Positions 24,333 through 32,371 are shown, counted from the stretch's first letter. The stretch: 44,376 nt of DNA from an uncultured Solirubrobacterales bacterium (GCA_937128795.1 CAKZMQ010000012.1:1-44376), one strand, 5' to 3'. Numbers and translations are program-made. The notes: generated from the sequence alone by a model not told the origin.

Positions 24333-24935
24333 ATGGCCGAAAACCAACAACTGATGACCGACCGCATCGCCGATCTCGAATCGGACGTGCGTGGTTTGTT
24401 GCAACTGGTCAACCAACTCCAACGCGAGCCAAAGCTAGTACCACCGCAACCCATTGAATGGGTTCGCACGCAAGGCAACCCCACGGGCAGCTATTACGAC
24501 ACGGACTATCCTACGCAGTCGATGACCGAGGCCGTGTACGAATTGCCAGCCGTGTTTCTTGACGGTGCGATCCCTGACGATTTGGCTGATCCTTACGAGT
24601 GGACACCGCGCAGCGCCAAATCACAAACCAAGATCATCAGTCCCGGCGGCTGGATACCGGAAACCATCGAGCCGCTGCCCGTCACGTTGATGCGCGACGG
24701 ACGATATCACGTACTGCGTGTCCCGGAGCTGCGAGTTGTTTCCAACGAAGCGATTGCCGTTGACGACTATGGAGAGTTCTCGTTGTGGTGGAACGGTGCC
24801 GATACCGGCATTGATTTCGTTGGCATCTATCTGGATTGGATGCACGCTGGAGAACCACTCGCCAGCGGCAAAGAAGCGATGGCGTATCTCGATTGGCCGT
24901 TGCGTCGTTGGTCGATGTTTGCGGTGGAGTGCTAA
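24333..24935 (+). CDS. Tail-tip accessory protein with N-terminal coiled coil
   Basis: The 200-residue product starts MAENQQLMTDRIADLESDVRGLLQLVNQLQ, a regular heptad coiled coil (~residues 5-32) suited to trimerisation, followed by a beta-rich domain (RYHVLRVPELRVVSNEAIAVDDYGEFSLWW). The spacer upstream (24296-24325) carries a CTCTTGTCTCTCG-type repeat also seen at 18759-18783. A short fibre or collar is likely; family unknown. Confidence 0.5.
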   Translation: MAENQQLMTDRIADLESDVRGLLQLVNQLQREPKLVPPQPIEWVRTQGNPTGSYYDTDYPTQSMTEAVYELPAVFLDGAIPDDLADPYEWTPRSAKSQTKIISPGGWIPETIEPLPVTLMRDGRYHVLRVPELRVVSNEAIAVDDYGEFSLWWNGADTGIDFVGIYLDWMHAGEPLASGKEAMAYLDWPLRRWSMFAVEC

Positions 24936-24937
24936 CG

Positions 24938-25993
24938 ATGCGGTTCAGTCGAAGGTGTTGTGGTTGTCTCTCATACGCTACCGATTGGCCCGCCGGGTTT
25001 GGAATTGGCAACGAGTGGGAGCAGGTCGCTGGCGAGTGGTCGCACAGCGCCAGCGGGTACGTGTTGACGACCGACGATGACGCCTTGTTGCTTCACACGC
25101 GCGAGTGGCCCGATAACATCACGTACGGTGTGACTGCCCGCAACATTCGTTACGGCGTGCGAGCGATCTTTGGTTATGCCGACGCCGACAATTACCTATT
25201 CGTCGAACGTCTTACGTCGGGAAGAACTGTGTTGGTTTCTCGCGTTGCTGGCATTGAAGAAATACTGGCGAGCGCACCGCAACTAGATCCAGCATCAAAC
25301 GGCGACGCGCTACTTACGTCTCCGAGTGCCAGTCACGCCGATAGCTTTTTGTTTTGCTACCAAGGCGACGTGCTTGCCGTACATTGGGACGGCGGAGCGA
25401 TCGCCACGACCACGCCACCAAGCTGGTCTTCGTCGGCATGGCACGGTGCTGTGGTTGCGTCGTTGCCCGGCAATCGCGTCGGCTTCGGAACGAACACAAT
25501 CACACCAGTCGGCTCAGAGGCTCGATTCTCGCCAGTGGTTGTGTATGAAGCCGCCAGCGACAGCAAGCCCGATTGCTTTAGTTGCGTTGATTTGTGTTGC
25601 GATGGTAGAGTTCCACCAGACCTGACGCTGACAGTCGAAGGCACCTATTCGTCAAACACGCCGAGTTATCCCGCCGAGGCAACAGCAGCGGCCCAGATTG
25701 CTGGTAGCTACACCATCACCAACAACACAGGCTACGACTGTTTTTGGCAATACGTGTACGGTGGTGGGCCTAACAATTGGTCGCTGATCAAGGTTGGCGA
25801 TGTTCTCACGCTTCAGCTCTACCACGGTAATATCCGCAACGCCTTTGGCGGCGCTGTTCCTGTTGCACTTCAGTTTTCAGCGAGTGGAGTCAATGAACGG
25901 TGCGTTGAATGGGATAGTGACATCGAATTGACGCTAGATTTCGCGCACGTCGCAACCGCCGATTCTCCACGAGCTTTGGTGAGGCTTCCGTGA
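24938..25993 (+). CDS. Probable tail surface protein, beta-sandwich type
   Basis: ATG 24938 follows the previous stop by two bases (TAACGATG). The 351-residue protein starts with a cysteine cluster (FSRRCCGCLSY), then an N-terminal beta domain like concanavalin/LamG sandwiches (WEQVAGEWSHSASGYVLTT, YGVRAIFGYADADNYLFVERL, FLFCYQGDVLAVHWDG), a CVDLCCDG linker and a C-terminal domain (TLTVEGTYSS...LTLDFAHV). It may bind carbohydrate on the host surface. It overlaps the glycosyltransferase gene by 4 bases (GTGA). Confidence 0.55.
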   Translation: MRFSRRCCGCLSYATDWPAGFGIGNEWEQVAGEWSHSASGYVLTTDDDALLLHTREWPDNITYGVTARNIRYGVRAIFGYADADNYLFVERLTSGRTVLVSRVAGIEEILASAPQLDPASNGDALLTSPSASHADSFLFCYQGDVLAVHWDGGAIATTTPPSWSSSAWHGAVVASLPGNRVGFGTNTITPVGSEARFSPVVVYEAASDSKPDCFSCVDLCCDGRVPPDLTLTVEGTYSSNTPSYPAEATAAAQIAGSYTITNNTGYDCFWQYVYGGGPNNWSLIKVGDVLTLQLYHGNIRNAFGGAVPVALQFSASGVNERCVEWDSDIELTLDFAHVATADSPRALVRLP

Positions 25994-27363
25994 TTCAATG
26001 GACGTGCCCAGACTGCAAACGCACTGCCCGGTTAAATACCGGCGTGCGACATCACTGCGCGTGCGGCAAGGTGGTCGAATCACCAGCCGGCCCGCCAGCG
26101 CACCCACGACCGAGCCGCCCGGCGTCCACCGCATCAAAAGCCGTCTGTAAACATCGTGGCGACCAACAGCGATTACAGTGGTGCGATCCTTGCCGAGGCG
26201 ACATCAAGGTCTTTGCCTGTGAACTCTACGGTGAATGCACGCTCGGCAAGAAGCTTGATGGTATCGCTTGCTGTAATGATCGCGGTGTGGTGTGTCCTGA
26301 TTTCACGCCGAGCAAAGGTGACCACGCGATCGGAACACGTGTGACGGGCAACGGTACACTGAGAATCGGATTCGTTACGCCGTCATATACGGTTCCCGGC
26401 GGTGCCGAGCGGTGGATTCACTCGGTCGTATCGCACCGCGACTCGCGTGTCACGTGGTCGGGGATTGCCGTCACGACGAATCACCACATCAGTCACGAGT
26501 TGATCGCGGCAACGCCTTGCCCTGTCGCAGTTGGTCCCGCCGCAATTCGCGCGGTGGCCACCCGATCGGACATCCTGGTCGCATGGGGACTGACCAACAT
26601 TCGCCAAAATGTGATCGTCGATTTTCCTGGTCGGATCGCCGTCATCAGTCACGGCTGTGGGGAATGGACTCAGGCGCATCTTGCCGACGAATCACTACGA
26701 GCTGATGATTTGCGAATCGGTGTCTCGTCGGCGGCGGCAGCGAGCTTTCCCGCCGATGTCACTACATACGTCGTCCACAACGGTGTTGATCCGTCCCGAG
26801 TCGCGACGACTGAGGATCGCGAAACAACACGCGGTCGCATTGGCTTGGCAGCCAATGAAATTGCTGTCGGCTACGTCGGTCGATATTCGTGGGAAAAGAA
26901 TCCGCTGGCTGCTGCCCAAGCCGCCGCCAAGTTAGGCGCATCGTATCGCGCCGTGTATGTCGGCGATGGATGGAAGCGAAACGAGATCGTGCCAAAAATT
27001 AAGAAGCTTTGCCCTGACGCCATCTTGGTGCCTAATCAATCGCACGTCGGCAACATGCTGGCGGCGCTAGATTGTTTCGTGTTGGCCAGTCCATCAGAGG
27101 GCATGAGCCTCGCGATTATCGAGGCGTGGATGGCCGGTATACCGGTCGTGTCCACGCCAGTCGGTGCCGTGCCAGAATTAGAGTTGCAACACGGACGCTT
27201 GACGACGCCGGTCGCAATCGAACCAACCGCTCAACAGCTCGCCACTGCTGTCCTGCGATCGCTCACAGCTCACGACGTGACATCCCGCGCCAAATCGGTT
27301 GCCCGTCGGTTCCTCACTTCGACCGCCATGGCCACACACCTGATAGACATTTTCACACGATGA
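25990..27363 (+). CDS. Zinc-ribbon-fused glycosyltransferase, GT4/GT-B type
   Basis: GTG start at 25990 overlaps the previous stop. Residues ~1-110 form a cysteine-rich module (CPDC 6-9, CAC 23-25, then WCDPC, CELYGEC and a CC pair) that should bind two or more zinc ions. From ~120 comes a GT-B glycosyltransferase: LRIGFVTPSYTVPGGAERWI, VVHNGVDPSRV, VGYVGRYSWEKNP, and EGMSLAIIE, the EX7E motif that binds the sugar nucleotide. Its coupling to tail genes suggests it glycosylates a virion protein, or host envelope after infection. The zinc module is unusual for this family. Confidence 0.8.
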   Translation: MIQWTCPDCKRTARLNTGVRHHCACGKVVESPAGPPAHPRPSRPASTASKAVCKHRGDQQRLQWCDPCRGDIKVFACELYGECTLGKKLDGIACCNDRGVVCPDFTPSKGDHAIGTRVTGNGTLRIGFVTPSYTVPGGAERWIHSVVSHRDSRVTWSGIAVTTNHHISHELIAATPCPVAVGPAAIRAVATRSDILVAWGLTNIRQNVIVDFPGRIAVISHGCGEWTQAHLADESLRADDLRIGVSSAAAASFPADVTTYVVHNGVDPSRVATTEDRETTRGRIGLAANEIAVGYVGRYSWEKNPLAAAQAAAKLGASYRAVYVGDGWKRNEIVPKIKKLCPDAILVPNQSHVGNMLAALDCFVLASPSEGMSLAIIEAWMAGIPVVSTPVGAVPELELQHGRLTTPVAIEPTAQQLATAVLRSLTAHDVTSRAKSVARRFLTSTAMATHLIDIFTR

Positions 27364-27382
27364 CGCTTGCCGCGTGGCAACC

Positions 27383-27601
27383 ATGAAACTACCACCACCA
27401 TTCCGCCGACTCGCCGCGCACGCCGCCGCTCTCAAACATCGCGGCCAAACTCACTGCCGCTGTGACCACTGCCAACAATTCGCCAGCAGTTTTCTTTTCA
27501 TCAACGCACTCGGCATTCCACCACAGAATGCGGCAAGTCACATCGCAGTGCGTGACACCGTCCGAATGAGCCAGGGCTCAGCGCCCCAGTACAACAGGTG
27601 A
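27383..27601 (+). CDS. Small cysteine-motif protein
   Basis: ATG 27383 gives a 72-residue product MKLPPPFRRLAAHAAALKHRG with an HCRCDHC knuckle near residues 24-30 and a short hydrophobic stretch. Its last ~23 codons run through the first structured element (27532-27654), so the C-terminus may be a by-product of that element. It follows the glycosyltransferase by 19 bases and could be a co-translated partner. Support is limited to position and frame. Confidence 0.4.
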   Translation: MKLPPPFRRLAAHAAALKHRGQTHCRCDHCQQFASSFLFINALGIPPQNAASHIAVRDTVRMSQGSAPQYNR

Positions 27602-27654
27602 CCGCCCGAACTCGCAGCATACAGACGGCGTCACGCACTGCGATGTGACTTGCC
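27532..27654. ncRNA. Structured element A (31-bp stem with conserved core)
   Basis: Arms 27532-27562 and 27624-27654 pair over 31 bases with one mismatch. The enclosed core carries GTCCGAATGAGCCAGGG, CCCAGTAC, CAGGTGACCGCC and GCAGCAT. The same core words in the same order recur in element B (27920-28028), while the outer stems differ in sequence but both pair. That is compensatory change and implies a structured RNA or ssDNA. No known class is recognised. Confidence 0.65.
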
Positions 27655-27741
27655 TTACGCCCGTTCAACAAGAGAACAGTACCCCCAAATTAACTAAGTG
27701 CAAGTCAGTAATATGTTGGCCAACAGGACTGCATGATCTGA

Positions 27742-27912
27742 GCGCACAGGACTCTCCGAAACAGGCGCACAGGATTGCTAGTCCTGTGCGCCTCGTTTCA
27801 CAAAGCAAGGACTTTCGCACCTTTGTGTGGACTTAAAATCCTGTGGCCCTTACGGGCCGTGCGGGTTCGACCCCCGCTCCGGCTACTGAAACGATGTTTC
27901 GCGCACAGGACT
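27742..27912. repeat. GCGCACAGGA repeats around the tRNA fragment
   Basis: GCGCACAGGA occurs at 27742, 27765 and 27901 in direct orientation and inverted at 27782-27791; the 27764/27791 pair forms a 12-bp hairpin AGGCGCACAGGA / TCCTGTGCGCCT. Clustered direct and inverted decamers flanking a tRNA 3' end look like integrase arm sites, or accessory-protein sites, of a phage attP. Confidence 0.6.
27829..27885 (+). other. 3' fragment of tRNA-Leu(UAA), probable attP core
   Basis: The sequence matches a class II tRNA from the anticodon loop onward: GGA-CTTAAAA-TCC with anticodon TAA, variable arm GGCCC-TTAC-GGGCC, T arm GCGGG-TTCGACC-CCCGC, then TCCGGCT and A73. The 5' half is missing: no AGCCGGA lies upstream, and the 5' anticodon stem does not pair beyond three bases. 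Such tails are what a phage attP keeps when its integrase targets a tRNA-Leu gene. The integrase lies 1 kb downstream. Confidence 0.7.
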
Positions 27913-27919
27913 GTTGATC

Positions 27920-28028
27920 AGTGCTGCGAAGTGGACTGTCCGAATGAGCCAGGGGGAAGCCCTGGTACTTTCTCAGGTGACCGCCTGTGTTACGTTAGCA
28001 GCATTCGGATGGTCCGCTTCGCAGCACT
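27920..28028. ncRNA. Structured element B, leader of the lipoprotein gene
   Basis: Arms AGTGCTGCGAAG...TCCGAATG (27920-27946) and CATTCGGA...CTTCGCAGCACT (28002-28028) pair over about 27 positions. Inside are CCAGGG-GGAAG-CCCTGG and CAGG-TGACCG-CCTG hairpins. It shares its core with element A. The ribosome binding site AGGAG (28029-28033) of the lipoprotein gene follows directly, so the fold could control that gene. Confidence 0.65.
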
Positions 28029-28044
28029 AGGAGTGAGTTGAATC

Positions 28045-28539
28045 ATGCGACGTATTCTTTTGTGTGCGTTTCTCCTGACTGCGTTTGTCGCAGGAGGATG
28101 TGACAACAGTCAGGAAGATGCCGCGCCAATCAAACATGTCACCGCCGATCACCAGCCAACAACTGCGACTCGACAAACACCGCCAACAACGGCAGACGAC
28201 AGCATCGCGATCATCAAATCTCTCGGGTTGATCCTGGATCACCAAAGCACCGACTACGTGCAATATCGGCGTGGCTCGTCGCTTGTCGTCGATGTTGACC
28301 TCGATGGCAACTCTATCTCTGTCACGCCTATGGATGATGACGCAACAGCCGAGACTGAGATGATGATTGCCGACGCTACGGAAGTCTTCGAGGCATTGGG
28401 ATTGCCGATTGACGGCCTTTCATTTTCGTCGACAGCGACCGACATTAGCGAAGCAACAACTCAGGGCTGGACGATCACAGCACAGCGATGGCCTAACGGC
28501 ATCGGTGGAATGTTTGTTTCGTTTTCAGCAACGCGTTGA
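28045..28539 (+). CDS. Small lipoprotein (lysogeny-type accessory gene)
   Basis: The 164-residue product has a signal peptide (MRRILLCAFLLTAFVAGGC) with lipobox AGGC, lipidated Cys19, then a Thr/Asp-rich linker and a small alpha-beta domain with YVQYRRGSSLVVDVDLDGNS and a helix EMMIADATEVFEALGL. It should be exported and anchored in a membrane. It stands alone next to the attachment site and integrase, typical for prophage-expressed genes such as superinfection-exclusion lipoproteins; that role is inference. A strong hairpin leader precedes it. Confidence 0.65.
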   Translation: MRRILLCAFLLTAFVAGGCDNSQEDAAPIKHVTADHQPTTATRQTPPTTADDSIAIIKSLGLILDHQSTDYVQYRRGSSLVVDVDLDGNSISVTPMDDDATAETEMMIADATEVFEALGLPIDGLSFSSTATDISEATTQGWTITAQRWPNGIGGMFVSFSATR

Positions 28540-28921
28540 CTTGCCGCTTTTGAATCTTTCAAGAATCTACTTGACACCGAGCGGGCACAGCGACTATCTT
28601 CACTGTCGCTAATGTAATACAGGTGTCGACACCTTTCGCATTTAATCATGCCTTCTCTTCTGGCGTGAAACCGCGATCGGGTGAACACACCACCCGATCG
28701 GCAGCCCTGCACCTTGGCTGGTTAGCCGGTTTTACACGACGGAATTTTCACGCGCGACCGATGGTCGTTTCATCGCGCGCGTGCTTGCGCTTATTTGGAT
28801 TCGCAAGACGGAGCTTGTTCACGCATGGACAGCGAACGAAGACACGATTCGGCGACGGACGCTTGGAGAACGCGAATCGTTCTTGACGCTGTTGTGCTGA
28901 ACAACGGCTCGGGAGTTGACG
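28540..28921 (+). promoter_or_regulatory. Integrase upstream region with promoter and palindromes
   Basis: TTGACA (28571-28576), 18 bases, then TATCTT (28595-28600) is a plausible promoter. The -10 lies in a stem AGCGAC/GTCGCT (28589-28611). A perfect palindrome AGGTGTCGACACCT covers ~28620-28633. Further hairpins: CGATCGGGTG/CACCCGATCG (~28674-28703) and CACGCGCG..CGCGCGTG (~28750-28783). No gene is supportable in this gap; it probably regulates the integrase. Confidence 0.5.
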
Positions 28922-29941
28922 ATGCAAGATCCTCTCACGCTGAATCAGTTCTTCACGCGATTCTATTTGAACAAGCCAAGCATTGTGAGCGGAAGCAAGG
29001 CGACGGCTTCGTTCTACAAGTGCGAGCTGGCCAACTTCGAACGCTACTTTCTGTTTTGGCTGAGTCAGGCCGGAGAGCCTGCACGCGAACCAACGCTGCA
29101 CGATTTGTCGAAGTTTCACATCGAAGGCGCGATGGCGTATCAGCTTCGCGAACGTGGTGTGACGCGGCCAACGGCGAACAAGGTGCGGCGTGCGATGCGG
29201 GCGATTTGGGAATATGCCGCCGAGCCCGATTTCAATTTAGGGATTGCGCCACCGCCCAAAATCGACAAGTATCGCGAGCCGAAACGCGAACCGACGTGCT
29301 GGTCAATCGACGAGTTCGGGCAGATCTTGTTTGCGGCTTCCGAGCTAGACGGCATGGTCGGATCAATACCGCGCAGTACGTGGTTCACGGCGTTGTTGTG
29401 GTTGGTCTACAACTCGGGTCTTCGCATCTCGGCGGCGATGGCAACACAGTGGGATTGGATCGATATGGCCGAACGGCGGTTGGTTGTCGAGCCCGAATTT
29501 CGCGACGACGACGGCAACATGCAGCGCGTCCAAAAGGACGACGAAGGCCAGATGGTGCAGCTCTTGCCGGAGACGGTCGAGGCATTGCGACCGCTGCTAC
29601 GTGCGGGCCGTCCACCCGGCGTGTTCGACGATTGGCCGTACGACCGAGGATGCGAGCAATGGGTTGCGCTGAATCGCGTTTTGCGAACATGCTTGATAGA
29701 TGCGGGGTTGCGACCCGATGCCGAATCGGTTTCCAAACGCGATTACTTCCACAAGATTCGCCGCGTCTTTGCCACCTACATTACCATCGAATCGGGCATC
29801 GAGACGGCTCGCCAAATGCTCGGACACAGTACCGTGCAAGTGACGTGGCGGTACATCGACAAGAGCAAACTGCCTCAGAAGTCGCAAGCCGATCTATTGC
29901 CGTGCCCGCGGCCGCAGGCTTTGCGAATCGTGCGAGCGTAG
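28922..29941 (+). CDS. int: Tyrosine recombinase, probable phage integrase
   Basis: ATG 28922 follows GGGAG by 6 bases. The 339-residue product has an N-terminal SAM-like core-binding domain (~residues 5-110) and a catalytic domain with Arg168 (YNSGLRISAA), His277 and Arg280 (HKIRRVF), His302 (LGHSTVQVT) and Tyr311 (WRYID), the full R-HxxR-H-Y set. It should recombine the phage attachment site with a host tRNA-Leu gene; the fragment at 27829-27885 is 1 kb upstream. The N-terminal arm-binding domain is short or missing. Confidence 0.85.
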   Translation: MQDPLTLNQFFTRFYLNKPSIVSGSKATASFYKCELANFERYFLFWLSQAGEPAREPTLHDLSKFHIEGAMAYQLRERGVTRPTANKVRRAMRAIWEYAAEPDFNLGIAPPPKIDKYREPKREPTCWSIDEFGQILFAASELDGMVGSIPRSTWFTALLWLVYNSGLRISAAMATQWDWIDMAERRLVVEPEFRDDDGNMQRVQKDDEGQMVQLLPETVEALRPLLRAGRPPGVFDDWPYDRGCEQWVALNRVLRTCLIDAGLRPDAESVSKRDYFHKIRRVFATYITIESGIETARQMLGHSTVQVTWRYIDKSKLPQKSQADLLPCPRPQALRIVRA

Positions 29942-29982
29942 GTCGCCAGCAGTCAGACTTGTGTAATTGTCACACCTGTGCG

Positions 29983-30051
29983 AACCGGGGCGAGCGTTCC
30001 GTAGCTGGAATAACGCTTGGGCTGCGTATGCCCAACTCGCCCCGGTTTGTT
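29983..30051 (+). terminator. Compact three-way-junction terminator or small RNA
   Basis: A perfect 12-bp outer stem (AACCGGGGCGAG 29983-29994 / CTCGCCCCGGTT 30036-30047) encloses hairpin 1 (GCGTTCC / GGAATAACGC, 29994-30016) and hairpin 2 (TTGGGC-TGCGTAT-GCCCAA, 30017-30035) with almost no unpaired bases, then TGTTTC. It lies 42 bases after the integrase stop and ends it in form, but is more elaborate than a terminator needs to be. Confidence 0.6.
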
Positions 30052-30071
30052 TCTGGAATGGAGTCGATGTC

Positions 30072-30641
30072 ATGATTCAAAAAGCCCCTAAGAAGGAGTC
30101 GCCAAAACGTGCTGCGAAGAAGCCGACAGTGGATGAGCTGTTGGCGGTGATTGCCAAGTACGAGGCGAAGTTCGAAGAGATCGATAGCTTTCTCCGGTTC
30201 GTCGGAATCGAACGTGACGAGCTGCGGGTCAAGTCGCGCCAGTTGGCCGATGCGAAAGAAGCGTACGAGTCGGCAAAGGCCGAAGTCAACGCGTTGCGTG
30301 ACAGTATCGCCGGTGCCAAAGATTCGTTGTTCCAATTGCTGGAGCCGGGCGTGATGGAGTTCATGCCGCTGTTCGACAAAATGGAGCCGGCTGATCCCGA
30401 AAAGCACGGCGAAAGTGCGGACCAATGGCGGCGTGATCCGATTTCGGCGTTGCGATTGTCGGCTCATGCAGCGGGTTTGTTGATCGACGCGGATGTGATC
30501 GTGATCGGCCAATTGCAAGATCGCGTGTTGGATAAACCGCAAGATTGGTGGGAATCAATCGACGGCTTGACGGCTTCTGTCGCTGCTGCGATCGCGGACA
30601 AGCTGAACGACTTCATCTATGACGATGGAGGTCGTAAGTAA
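30072..30641 (+). CDS. Coiled-coil protein paired with AAA+ ATPase
   Basis: ATG 30072 is supported by GGAG 8 bases upstream; a longer frame runs back through the hairpin. The 189-residue product has a basic start (MIQKAPKKESPKRAAKK), a long coiled coil (~residues 18-95, ELLAVIAKYEAKFEEID through EVNALRDSIAGAKDS) and a helical C-terminal part. No family is recognised. It precedes the ATPase gene by three bases, so the two likely form a complex, perhaps an ATPase and its adaptor. Confidence 0.6.
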   Translation: MIQKAPKKESPKRAAKKPTVDELLAVIAKYEAKFEEIDSFLRFVGIERDELRVKSRQLADAKEAYESAKAEVNALRDSIAGAKDSLFQLLEPGVMEFMPLFDKMEPADPEKHGESADQWRRDPISALRLSAHAAGLLIDADVIVIGQLQDRVLDKPQDWWESIDGLTASVAAAIADKLNDFIYDDGGRK

Positions 30642-30644
30642 ACG

Positions 30645-31421
30645 ATGCGAGCGTTACCTCCCGACGACGATGGAATGCCAGCCGCTTTGCAGTTGGAAGA
30701 ACCAGCCAAGCATCTTGCATCGCTCGTGATGAACGAGTCGTTTGGCCGATTGACGGATGTGTTGTTGAGTCAATGGTTGAGGCTCGAAGACTTTGAGCCG
30801 TTAAAACGCCACGGCATCTATCCGCTTAATCGAGCTTTGTTCTTTGGCCCGCCGGGCAATGGCAAGACCGTGTCGGCTCAATTGATCGCGAGCAAGTTGG
30901 ATTGCCCGTTGTACCGCGTTCGTAGTGAGGCATTGATCACGTCTTACCTGGGCGAAACGACGCAGAGCGTTGGCTTTGTAATGGATTGGCTCGAAGATCA
31001 AGAGCAATGCGTGGTGTTGTGGGACGAAGCCGAGGCGATCTTTCCCAGTCGCGAGCGTATGGACGGGTCTGGTTCGGCTCGTGAGATGACCAATGCGATG
31101 ACAGTGTTTTGGCAACGGTTGGATCGGTGGAAGTCGCCGCAGTTGTTCTTGTTGGCCACGAACATGAAGGATCGACTCGACCCGGCGTTGTGTTCGCGGA
31201 TCGAATTGCAATTGGAGTTCGGCCCGCCGACAGCACAGCAGGCCCGCGACGTGTTGTCGTATTGGTCGGAAGTGCTGCACGAGTACGGTGCCGAGACGTG
31301 GGGCCGCAGGATGCAGGCAGCGATTGACGACGGACATTTGCCGGAGAGTTTTCGAGCCTTGTGGCAAGACATCGCTAACGCGGTACGGTCGCAAGTGGCT
31401 CTTGGTGTGGGAACTTCGTAA
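30645..31421 (+). CDS. AAA+ ATPase
   Basis: The 258-residue product has Walker A GPPGNGKT (68-75), a pore-loop-like segment (ITSYLGETTQSV), Walker B VVLWDEAEA (Asp127, Glu128), a sensor 1 LFLLATNMKDRLD and an arginine-finger region DPALCSRIELQLEF. This is the classical AAA clade near FtsH and proteasomal ATPases, not DnaC-type loaders. It is a single module without protease or helicase domain. It likely remodels a protein complex in early infection; a replication role is possible because the next genes are early ones. Coupled to the coiled-coil gene. Confidence 0.8.
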   Translation: MRALPPDDDGMPAALQLEEPAKHLASLVMNESFGRLTDVLLSQWLRLEDFEPLKRHGIYPLNRALFFGPPGNGKTVSAQLIASKLDCPLYRVRSEALITSYLGETTQSVGFVMDWLEDQEQCVVLWDEAEAIFPSRERMDGSGSAREMTNAMTVFWQRLDRWKSPQLFLLATNMKDRLDPALCSRIELQLEFGPPTAQQARDVLSYWSEVLHEYGAETWGRRMQAAIDDGHLPESFRALWQDIANAVRSQVALGVGTS

Positions 31422-31426
31422 CGGGA

Positions 31427-31711
31427 GTGATGACGATGGTGATGACAGCAACACAAATAAGCAACCGAGTCGCCAAGGCTCACGACGTGGACGGGTCGTA
31501 TCCCGATCTGTGCCACTTTCTGGACCTCGTACAGAACGCACGAGGAAATGCCGGCGCTACGTCGGCAGAGAAACAAGCGGTGGCCCTAGGCACGGCGTTG
31601 TTGAAAAACGTTCCGGGACTCGATGCTAGTGCCTTGAGTGGTGCGTTGACGTTCGCTTACATCGTGGCGGAACAACCAACCACTGCCGCCAGTATTTTCA
31701 GCGGGTCGTAA
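31427..31711 (+). CDS. Hypothetical small helical protein
   Basis: The 94-residue product (MMTMVMTATQISNRVAKAHD...) begins 5 bases after the ATPase stop; several ATGs lie near the start. It has helices (CHFLDLVQNARG, EKQAVALGTALLKNV) and an end rich in Ala/Ser. No family is recognised. It belongs to the same early operon. Confidence 0.55.
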   Translation: MMTMVMTATQISNRVAKAHDVDGSYPDLCHFLDLVQNARGNAGATSAEKQAVALGTALLKNVPGLDASALSGALTFAYIVAEQPTTAASIFSGS

Positions 31712-31761
31712 GAATTACGGCACGGAGTGCCACAACTACATTGCAAGCGATGGAGTGACGA

Positions 31762-32109
31762 ATGATCAAGTTTTTGAATGGACCTGCCGAGGGCACGGTG
31801 CTGGAGCTAACAAGAGCACCGAAGCTCTTGCGAGTCGTGATTGATCCGCGTGGCAAGGTCGATGCGTTGGACAAGCTCGACGATTATCCACAAGACAACG
31901 AAACGCTGCACGCTTATCGACGAGTTGGCTTGCCGACTCGTTTTCACTTGCGATCGTCGCGGCGTTCTGGCTGTGGGTTTCGCTACGCCGCTGAATACGA
32001 GTATGTCGAGCTTCAGCCCGACGACGCCACAATGCGAGACGCGCACCTGTGGTGGGAATGGGCGTTTGTTGAAGGCCAATCTACTGAGACGATCACGAGG
32101 CAATCATGA
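31762..32109 (+). CDS. Hypothetical protein
   Basis: The 115-residue product starts MIKFLNGPAEGTVLELTRAP and appears to be a small beta-barrel: GTVLELTRAPKLLRVVID, ..AYRRVGLPTRFHLRSS, AAEYEYVELQP. Proteins with a similar N-terminal pattern (FLNGPA.G..L.L.R.P..LRV) occur in actinophages and mycobacteriophages, with unknown function. It overlaps the next gene by 4 bases (ATGA). Confidence 0.6.
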   Translation: MIKFLNGPAEGTVLELTRAPKLLRVVIDPRGKVDALDKLDDYPQDNETLHAYRRVGLPTRFHLRSSRRSGCGFRYAAEYEYVELQPDDATMRDAHLWWEWAFVEGQSTETITRQS

Positions 32110-32342
32110 AAACGTCAACCGCAAGTCTGAACATCGAAGTGCTTACCGAATGCCCATACTGCGAAGAAGTCATTGATTTAATGCAGCCTGTATCAGGAGA
32201 CGACCACAACGAAGACGGTTCGGTGATTTCGCAAGCATGTCCTCCTGGCAATTGGAGTGAGGTACATGAGGCGTTTAGCGTGACGAATGTCGAGTGTCCC
32301 GGCTGCAATGAGTTGTTCAACGTTTCGACTCTGGAGTGGTAG
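32106..32342 (+). CDS. Small zinc-ribbon protein
   Basis: The 78-residue product has two CxxC pairs, CPYC (16-19) and CPGC near residue 65, with a short acidic loop between them, forming a two-strand zinc ribbon. It is translated coupled to the gene before (ATGA overlap). Such single ribbons may bind DNA or RNA polymerase; no specific family is recognised. Confidence 0.6.
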   Translation: MKTSTASLNIEVLTECPYCEEVIDLMQPVSGDDHNEDGSVISQACPPGNWSEVHEAFSVTNVECPGCNELFNVSTLEW

Positions 32343-32371
32343 CTGAATCGCAAAGGATGGAGACGCACGCG

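Noticed and set aside
27829..27885. Complete functional tRNA-Leu gene
   Set aside because: No 5' acceptor strand or D arm exists upstream and the anticodon stem pairs over only three bases.
28795..30075. 426-codon rightward frame overlapping the integrase gene
   Set aside because: Arginine-rich shadow product without domains; the other frame has the full recombinase catalytic set and a good ribosome binding site.
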